Positions 6,801 through 9,781 of a DNA stretch of 9,781 nt are shown piece by piece. The stretch comes from Spirochaetales bacterium. Lineage in GTDB: Bacteria > Spirochaetota > Spirochaetia > SPDA01. Made by a program: the position numbers and the translations under genes. The DNA is taken from assembly GCA_004525155.1 (NCBI GenBank), contig SPDA01000037.1, positions 1 through 9,781 of the forward strand, given 5' to 3'. Below the pieces are notes generated by a model, which worked only from the letters and a program-made list of their open reading frames with translations, was not told the origin of the DNA and searched no databases. Position 1 is the first letter of the stretch. Each line of letters begins with the position of its first letter.

Positions 6801-6935
6801 CTTTTCCCTGATTCCTATGAGCGCCTGGCTGCGGTCCTGGAATACGGGGCCGGGTTTCTCGTCCAGGGCAGGGTACAGGAGGAATTCGGCGCCTACACCC
6901 TGGAGGTGGATAATCTTATCCGGCTCAACCGGTAA
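3810..6935 (+). CDS. dnaE: DnaE-family DNA polymerase III alpha subunit (DnaE2/error-prone-like)
   Basis: This is a C-family DNA polymerase of 1041 aa, close to DnaE2/ImuC length and shorter than replicative DnaE1 (about 1160). Order: PHP domain (about 5-200); catalytic core with GRGSSAS (338-344), PPDIDEDFPWDER carrying Asp378 and Asp380, and VKIDLLG carrying the third Asp511; FCKAHSASYALVSYKLAW; a helix-hairpin-helix region (about 740-830); a linker with QAVLF (892-896), matching the beta-clamp motif and placed like E. coli DnaE QADMF; and an OB fold (about 958-1037). The PHP metal ligands look lost: H12-C-R14 for HxH, D45-W46 for DH, G69-V-V for GxE, and D190-A-V for DxH. PHP proofreading is therefore unlikely. 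A C-terminal tau-binding domain appears absent. No imuA/imuB or lexA is adjacent. Whether it is the replicative or an accessory polymerase cannot be decided here; accessory is my preference. Confidence 0.9.
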   Translation: MKTAQFAYHPIHCRSYFSLLKGCVSPEELCASAAEKGYRILGMADWNNFYGLIRFIAAAERYGIKPVSGVVIAPAGDPLCTLYWKGRKGFARINRILVRVLADEYRRRKLAQAGKTAGSNPEGEAWYDPVEDLVREGWEDVSVLSHRQEVLERLSGRGRDLYAALPWGRPFSGMVRWARERKLPLVAVNDAVYHSPEDGKLYRLLRAIDLNTTVEAVTKKEEMLRCDAFTAGGEDMERFFSSVPDALYHAEVLAESLDARRIRRSSYVFPAFGGLTEEEAFAQLKSLCFRGILRRYGKGRKDVIDRLFYELGIIRVKGFSSYFLVVEDIVRRCPRTCGRGSSASSIVSYLLGITHVEPLSHNLFFERFLNMGRKDPPDIDEDFPWDEREKALAYVFGTYRGRAGMVADHVTFGPRSSLREPARAAGLTEEETGRLIKLVRTGETDRIPRYLITAAERLRGMPRHLGSHPGGVVITPGPITDYTHLEPADTGFPVIAWEKDATEEAGLVKIDLLGNRSLGVLRDALNLINRDAPRQILWEGFSPLQDVKTRELIEKGDTLGVFYVESPATRQLLTKMGRGDFGHLVIASSIIRPAANRFITEFVRRLRGGAWDPVHPLVEETLRETLGIMVYQEDVARVSIAMAGFAPEEADGLRKALSKKDREIRLKCYRGRFFEGGRERGVTEEVLEKLWDMILSFDGYSFCKAHSASYALVSYKLAWVKRYYPLEFFTSVINNHGGFYTEQVYLNAVRRLGFRILGPDVNRSGLRHSLETLPSGEKALRLGLSQLKEVHGDIVSALIGDRQKRGDYADMADFTRRLDPPPSCMRIFIRSGSLDGISGGLSRPQMFWALFYLRERGTLLQDSFPRRADVQLQERRGYLKTCSAAAGRPPPQAVLFDFPPVPAVADYPSRVKLLDEVRTLGAVISVHPLSVLLPRVKGILGRLNLPECIDSRNLRHCLGRRVCIPGLYIAGKEVSTRKKQYMSFVSFEDPFGLFETVLFPDSYERLAAVLEYGAGFLVQGRVQEEFGAYTLEVDNLIRLNR

Positions 6936-7067
6936 GGGTCGGCAGGGTCTCCGGCGGCATTTTTTAGACAGCCCGGGCATGACAGCCTTGAAATATGCGG
7001 AACTTTTCAAGCATAATAAGATTATGGAATTATTGAATCTATCCTGCATTGCGCGCACTGTCGCCTC
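6936..7067. other. Intergenic gap between dnaE and the ycgN-like gene
   Basis: This 132-bp stretch holds no convincing gene. It contains a T6 run at 6960-6965 without a strong GC hairpin directly before it, the palindrome GCCCGGGC at 6971-6978, and the promoter/inverted repeat annotated separately. Downstream of about 6988 it becomes AT-rich, as expected for a regulatory region. Confidence 0.6.
6987..7017 (+). promoter_or_regulatory. Candidate promoter with 7-bp inverted repeat upstream of ycgN-like gene
   Basis: TTGAAA (6988-6993, 5 of 6) and CATAAT (7012-7017, 5 of 6) are 18 bp apart. The -35 box is inside CTTGAAA (6987-6993), which is repeated in inverted orientation as TTTCAAG (7005-7011) after 11 bp. 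Transcription from here would give a leader of about 44 nt to the ATG at 7068. The repeat could be an operator that blocks the spacer region; the binder is unknown. Confidence 0.4.
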
Positions 7068-7400
7068 ATGAAGGCCGGCGAATCCGCGAAAAGCCTGAAT
7101 GCACGGACCTCCGCCCGCAGGGCTTCCGCACTGCGCTGGGAAAGCCTGTGCAGGCAGTGCGGTGTCTGCTGTTATGAAAAACGGTATACCGGCATTTTCA
7201 GCCTGTATACGGACCTTTCTTCGCCCTGCCGGCATCTCGATACGAAGACCCGGCACTGCAAAGTCTATGAGAGCCGTTTCAGGGTCTGCGGGGACTGCAG
7301 GAAAATGACGATAATCCACGCCCTGTTCGCGTCCTATCTGCCTGCGGACTGCGGTTATGTCCAGCGCTACCGGGGATTGTTTAAAAAAAGACGTGATTGA
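7068..7400 (+). CDS. YcgN/YkgJ-type cysteine-cluster protein (UPF0260-like)
   Basis: This 110-aa protein carries a conserved cysteine cluster thought to bind metal (zinc or an iron-sulfur centre); the biochemical role of the family is not established. It shows WESLC-x2-C-x2-CC (Cys28, 31, 34, 35), then PCRHLDTKTRHCKVYESRF (Cys54, Cys64), VCGDC (Cys74, Cys77) and LPADCGYV (Cys95). The WESLC, YESRF and LP-x2-C landmarks follow the E. coli YcgN layout. It is a little shorter than YcgN because the C-terminal segment stops soon after the last Cys and ends in a basic KKRRD tail. There is no signal peptide. The ATG at 7068 lacks a clear ribosome binding site, so the exact start is uncertain; the conserved part begins near residue 23. 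It lies only 23 bp upstream of the permease gene and may be co-transcribed with it. Confidence 0.78.
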   Translation: MKAGESAKSLNARTSARRASALRWESLCRQCGVCCYEKRYTGIFSLYTDLSSPCRHLDTKTRHCKVYESRFRVCGDCRKMTIIHALFASYLPADCGYVQRYRGLFKKRRD

Positions 7401-7423
7401 ACCACTGCTGAATTTCCGTTACT

Positions 7424-8455
7424 ATGCACGGGATGTTTAAGTATTACGTCCCCGTGTTTTACACCCTGCTGCAGATTATCACGCTTATTTCCATCGGCTG
7501 GATTCTTAAAAGATACGGCAAGTGGCCCGAAAACTTTTTCACCACGCTCAGTACTTTCCTTATCCGTCTCGCCCTGCCCATCTACCTGTTTATTATCGTG
7601 TCAAAAACCGATTACACGGAACTCGGCAAAAGCTGGATGTTTTTCGCCGCTGCCATCGGCATGATCTTCACGGGCCTGGGATTATCACGGCTGGCGGCCA
7701 TGCCTCTTGCCTCGGACCGCAGCGACAAGCGCCTCATATCGGCTTTCTCCGGATTCAACAACGCCGGGTACATCCCCCTGTCCATTGTCGAGATTATGCC
7801 GCTTACCATGCCTGTACTGTATGCCTATTTCGGCACGCGAATTCCCTCCTTCTACATAAGCCTCTACGTATTATGCCAGAGTCCCCTGCTCTGGACCCTG
7901 GGGAATTATCTCGTTACCGGCAGGGGAAGGCGGCCGAAGCTGCAGGAAATGCTTTCCCCGCCGGTGGTGGGCATTGTGCTCGGTCTTCTGTTTCTTCTGC
8001 CGGGCATGCGGACAATCCTCTTAGACGAACGGCTTCCTGTCTATCACGTGTACATTGCTCTTTCGCGTTTCGGAAACATCGCCATACCCCTCATCCTCGT
8101 ATGTCTCGGCACCATGATTGCGGATTTGAAGGTGGACAGGGGAACATGGAAAGGATTCATGAAGCTTGCCCTGCCGGTCATGGGGATGCGTTTTCTCGTT
8201 ATGCCCGGGGTGTTTTTCCTGTCATATTTCCTGATTTTCAGGCCTGCGGGGTTTTCGCCCGCCCAGTGTTTCGTGATTTTTCTTGAATCGGGCAGCCCGC
8301 CTGCCACCAATCTGTCCTTAATGGCTTCCCGGGCCGGCATCAACGAGAACAAGGTCGCTTTCGTGATTCTTGTCACGTACATTTTCTATCTTCTGGTGCT
8401 GCCCGTGTACCTGCTCCTGTTCCTGTCCCTGCCCGGAATTCTCGGCGGCAGTTAG
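7424..8455 (+). CDS. AEC-family (auxin efflux carrier) permease
   Basis: This is a polytopic inner-membrane transporter of the bile/arsenite/riboflavin-transporter-related AEC family. Characterised bacterial members move organic anions such as malate or malonate, but the substrate here cannot be read from sequence. The 343-aa protein has about ten hydrophobic spans (approximately 9-29, 41-60, 70-90, 103-125, 130-165, 178-197, 208-232, 246-270, 278-300 and 312-337). The two-half layout has the AEC-type motif FNNAGYIPLSIVEIM in span 4 and SGSPPATNLSLMA after span 9. ATGs at 7424 and 7433 are both possible; neither has a good ribosome binding site, so up to three residues at the N-terminus are uncertain. 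The next gene cluster, a regulator with a lipoyl protein and a cyclase, has its own promoter but may be functionally linked. Confidence 0.88.
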   Translation: MHGMFKYYVPVFYTLLQIITLISIGWILKRYGKWPENFFTTLSTFLIRLALPIYLFIIVSKTDYTELGKSWMFFAAAIGMIFTGLGLSRLAAMPLASDRSDKRLISAFSGFNNAGYIPLSIVEIMPLTMPVLYAYFGTRIPSFYISLYVLCQSPLLWTLGNYLVTGRGRRPKLQEMLSPPVVGIVLGLLFLLPGMRTILLDERLPVYHVYIALSRFGNIAIPLILVCLGTMIADLKVDRGTWKGFMKLALPVMGMRFLVMPGVFFLSYFLIFRPAGFSPAQCFVIFLESGSPPATNLSLMASRAGINENKVAFVILVTYIFYLLVLPVYLLLFLSLPGILGGS

Positions 8456-8463
8456 AATTCCGG
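8433..8463 (+). terminator. Candidate hairpin over the permease stop codon (possible terminator)
   Basis: CCGGAATTC (8433-8441) pairs perfectly with GAATTCCGG (8455-8463) across a 13-nt loop. The permease stop TAG (8453-8455) lies at the loop/stem edge. A TTTT run follows only after an intervening GC-rich 8-nt stretch (8472-8475), so this is not a classic intrinsic terminator. It could partly insulate the permease gene from the downstream promoter. Confidence 0.3.
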
Positions 8464-8478
8464 CGCCGCGGTTTTCTG

Positions 8479-8507
8479 TTGACATTAATGAAATAAATTT
8501 GTAAAAA
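8479..8507 (+). promoter_or_regulatory. Predicted sigma-70 promoter for the rpiR-lipoyl-cyclase operon
   Basis: A perfect -35 box TTGACA (8479-8484), a 17-bp AT-rich spacer and TAAAAA (8502-8507, 4 of 6 to TATAAT) are seen. Transcription would start near 8514, about 23 nt before the ATG at 8537. The 60-bp stretch before the gene is strikingly AT-rich relative to the surrounding DNA. Two TGAAA-type sites overlap the spacer and the leader. Confidence 0.55.
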
Positions 8508-8535
8508 TATCCTATAAAAATGAAACAAAATTTCA
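8489..8535. promoter_or_regulatory. Two TGAAA-type operator-like sites upstream of rpiR gene
   Basis: Site 1, TGAAATAAATTTG (8489-8501), is a near-palindrome inside the promoter spacer. Site 2, TGAAACAAAATTTCA (8521-8535), has perfect TGAAA/TTTCA outer arms separated by 5 bp and ends one base before the start codon. Both begin TGAAA and hold ATTT, and their starts are 32 bp apart (three helical turns). Their position fits autoregulation by the RpiR-family protein encoded directly downstream; the assignment is inferred. Confidence 0.45.
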
Positions 8536-8536
8536 A

Positions 8537-9382
8537 ATGAAAAACATAACGGCAGTAATCAAAGCAATCCATGAAAACCTGTCACGAAACGAACGGAAGG
8601 TGGCGGACTACATCCTTGGAAACATCGATCGGGTTCCCTTTGATTCGGTGTTCAACATAGCCGAAGGGGCCGGGGTGAGCGCAGCAACGGTGAGCAGGTT
8701 CGTCCGTAAAATCGGCTGCGGGAGCTACAGCGAATTCCGGGTGGCCTGTGCTGCGAACAGCGGGGGCGGCGAGAATGAATTTTTCGCGGCAATGCGCGAT
8801 GACGACTCGGATGCGGAACTGGCGGGGAAAGTTTTCGCCGGCAATATAAGCAGTCTGCAGGATACCCTGTCCCTGCTGGATATTTCCCTGGCCGGCAGGG
8901 CTTCAGGAAAGCTCGCTTCCGCGCACAAAATCGTCATTACCGGTCTGGGAAGTTCGGGAACCATCGGCAGGGATGCTGCCATGCGGTTTTCCCTGCTGGG
9001 GCTTAATGCCGTATGCTATACGGACCCCGCGGATATCCTCTTCCACGCTTCCCTGCTTACGGAAAAGGACGTGATAATAGGAATTTCCCATTCCGGACGC
9101 ACGAATATAACCGTCAAGGCCGTGGAACTGGCCGCTTCGGGTAGGGCGGAAACCCTGGGAATCGCGAACTACAAAGGTTCGCCGCTCGACAAGGCCTGCG
9201 GGGTTTTTTTCTGCACATCCTTCAGGGAAAGCAGGGTAAAAGTGGCGGCCCTGTCCTCCAGGATAGCGCAGATGTGCATAATAGATATGCTGTTCGTTCT
9301 TACCGCCAAAAAAGTGAAAAAGAAAATCGATTACGGCGGGATTAACCGGATAACCGAAAACATGCTGAGGAGGAAGGAATGA
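8537..9382 (+). CDS. RpiR/MurR-family transcriptional regulator with SIS domain
   Basis: This cytosolic DNA-binding regulator normally senses a phosphosugar or related metabolite. The 281-aa length is typical. The N-terminal HTH_6 domain (about 1-77) contains LSRNERKVADYIL, then VSAATVSRFVRKIGCGSYSEFR as the recognition region. The C-terminal SIS domain (about 120-250) shows ITGLGSSGTIGRDAAMRF (GLGSSG at 136-141) and IGISHSGRTNITVKAVELA (SHSGRT at 184-189), the phosphosugar-binding loops. The start ATG at 8537 gives the family-typical N-terminus, although no Shine-Dalgarno sequence precedes it. It is the first gene of a tight operon: its stop overlaps the lipoyl-protein start (ATGA, 9379-9382). 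It probably regulates this operon, including itself, through the sites just upstream. The ligand is unknown; the partner genes do not obviously handle a sugar phosphate. Confidence 0.92.
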   Translation: MKNITAVIKAIHENLSRNERKVADYILGNIDRVPFDSVFNIAEGAGVSAATVSRFVRKIGCGSYSEFRVACAANSGGGENEFFAAMRDDDSDAELAGKVFAGNISSLQDTLSLLDISLAGRASGKLASAHKIVITGLGSSGTIGRDAAMRFSLLGLNAVCYTDPADILFHASLLTEKDVIIGISHSGRTNITVKAVELAASGRAETLGIANYKGSPLDKACGVFFCTSFRESRVKVAALSSRIAQMCIIDMLFVLTAKKVKKKIDYGGINRITENMLRRKE

Positions 9383-9618
9383 AAGTACCGGTGATGGTGC
9401 CTGCTTCGGAGGAACTGGGGACGGCCGTAAGCCTGCGCTCCTGGCTCAAAAAAGCGGGTGACCGCGTGAAAAAGGGTGAAGTGCTGGCGGAGGTGGAGGC
9501 GGACAAGGGGGTTATTGAAATCGAGGCCCTCGCGGACGGTACGCTTGGAGACATTGCGGCTTCGGAAGGCGACAGCCTGGCTCCGGGCGCCGTTATCGGG
9601 TACGTGGAGAGCGTATGA
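9379..9618 (+). CDS. Free-standing lipoyl/biotinyl-attachment domain protein
   Basis: This 79-aa protein is a single biotin/lipoyl domain with nothing else attached. It has the two-fold barrel pattern: an N-terminal strand KVPVMVP, SLRSWLKKAGDRVKKGEVLAEVEADKGVIEIEA with the modifiable Lys43 in DKG, and then GTLGDIAASEGDSLAPGAVIGYVE. DK-x-V with acidic flanks resembles E2 lipoyl domains of 2-oxoacid dehydrogenases rather than biotinyl domains, which use MKM. Normally this domain is the N-terminus of a 400-residue E2 acyltransferase; here it ends at a stop that overlaps the next start (ATGA, 9615-9618), so it is a deliberate stand-alone carrier and not a truncated gene. The ribosome site AGGAGGAAGGA sits directly upstream. 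The partner enzymes are presumably encoded to the right of the window; that is inference. Confidence 0.85.
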   Translation: MKVPVMVPASEELGTAVSLRSWLKKAGDRVKKGEVLAEVEADKGVIEIEALADGTLGDIAASEGDSLAPGAVIGYVESV

Positions 9619-9781
9619 TACGGGGCAGAATTGTCGATTTGAGTCACAGCCTTATCCCGGGAAAAGAGGAGTACAAGCTCGAACTTTCAACGTTCGATAC
9701 CACGGAACTGTATCCGCAGTATAAAAAAGATCCCGAAACCTGGTACATACTGCAGGAACTGCGCATGTTCTCCCACTGCGG
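9615..9781 (+). CDS. Cyclase / kynurenine formamidase-like metal-dependent hydrolase (3' partial)
   Basis: Only 55 codons are present before the window ends. The opening (MIRGRIVDLSHSLIPGKEEY) has the VDLSHxLxPG start of the putative cyclase family (Pfam Cyclase, which includes KynB). The last residues (LRMFSHCG) lead into the HxGTHxDAP metal-binding motif of this family, with the first His visible and the rest off the edge. Members hydrolyse amides or lactones such as N-formylkynurenine or isatin; the specific substrate cannot be told here. The start ATG at 9615 overlaps the lipoyl-protein stop and has GGAGA five bases upstream, so it is the third gene of the RpiR operon. Confidence 0.75.
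   Translation, partial: MIRGRIVDLSHSLIPGKEEYKLELSTFDTTELYPQYKKDPETWYILQELRMFSHC

Noticed and set aside
6915..6965. Terminator after the polymerase gene: bulged stem CTTATCCGG / CCGGTAAG followed by T6
   Set aside because: The stem is short and bulged, includes the stop codon, and the T-run is about 24 nt downstream, so it does not fit an intrinsic terminator.
8105..8122. Sigma-54-like promoter (GGCAC, 5 bp, TTGC, with correct GG/GC spacing) inside the permease gene
   Set aside because: It lies mid-coding in the sense direction with no gene start after it, and the first consensus base differs. Chance matches of this size are expected, even though a sigma-54 activator is encoded in the window.

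Overview
The window is a dense, GC-rich (roughly 55-60% by eye) bacterial chromosomal segment with short intergenic gaps and several 4-bp ATGA stop/start overlaps. It has no rRNA, tRNA, CRISPR array, IS element or phage gene that I can see. The gene set (NtrC-type sigma-54 activator, TrpR-family repressor, DnaE-type polymerase, YcgN-type Cys-cluster protein, AEC permease, RpiR regulator) fits a Gram-negative-type bacterium. Adenylate kinase and the presence of TrpR hint at a spirochaete-like organism, but that placement is a weak inference.

Region 1 (1-2470, + strand): the 3' part of an NtrC-family response regulator, cut by the window edge, overlaps an HD-domain dNTP triphosphohydrolase that starts at TTG inside the regulator's last codons. 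Region 2 (2467-3323, - strand): a 75-aa protein made of two tandem Cys4 zinc modules is translationally coupled (ATGA) to adenylate kinase. The adk and dgt stop codons share the tetramer TTAA, so the two units converge with no spacer.

Region 3 (3324-3435): a compact divergent control region. Two back-to-back sigma-70-like promoters share a perfect 8-bp inverted repeat whose arms sit in the two -35 boxes, 22 bp apart. They drive the zinc-module/adk pair leftward and a TrpR-family repressor rightward. Region 4 (3739-6935): a 1041-aa DnaE-family polymerase with intact catalytic aspartates, a degenerate PHP site and a QAVLF clamp-type motif. A 40-bp imperfect palindrome covers its promoter -10 region and start codon.

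Region 5 (6936-8455): a 132-bp gap with a promoter-like sequence and a 7-bp inverted repeat, then a YcgN/YkgJ-type cysteine-cluster protein and an AEC-family permease. Region 6 (8456-9781): an AT-rich promoter with two TGAAA-type sites, then a tight operon of an RpiR-family SIS-domain regulator, a free-standing 79-aa lipoyl domain and the start of a cyclase/kynurenine-formamidase-like hydrolase that runs off the window. This last operon looks like the front of a catabolic locus whose enzymes mostly lie beyond the right edge.

The items most worth a second look are the divergent trpR/zinc-module switch, the dnaE palindrome, the duplicated zinc module coupled to adk, and the RpiR-lipoyl-cyclase operon.
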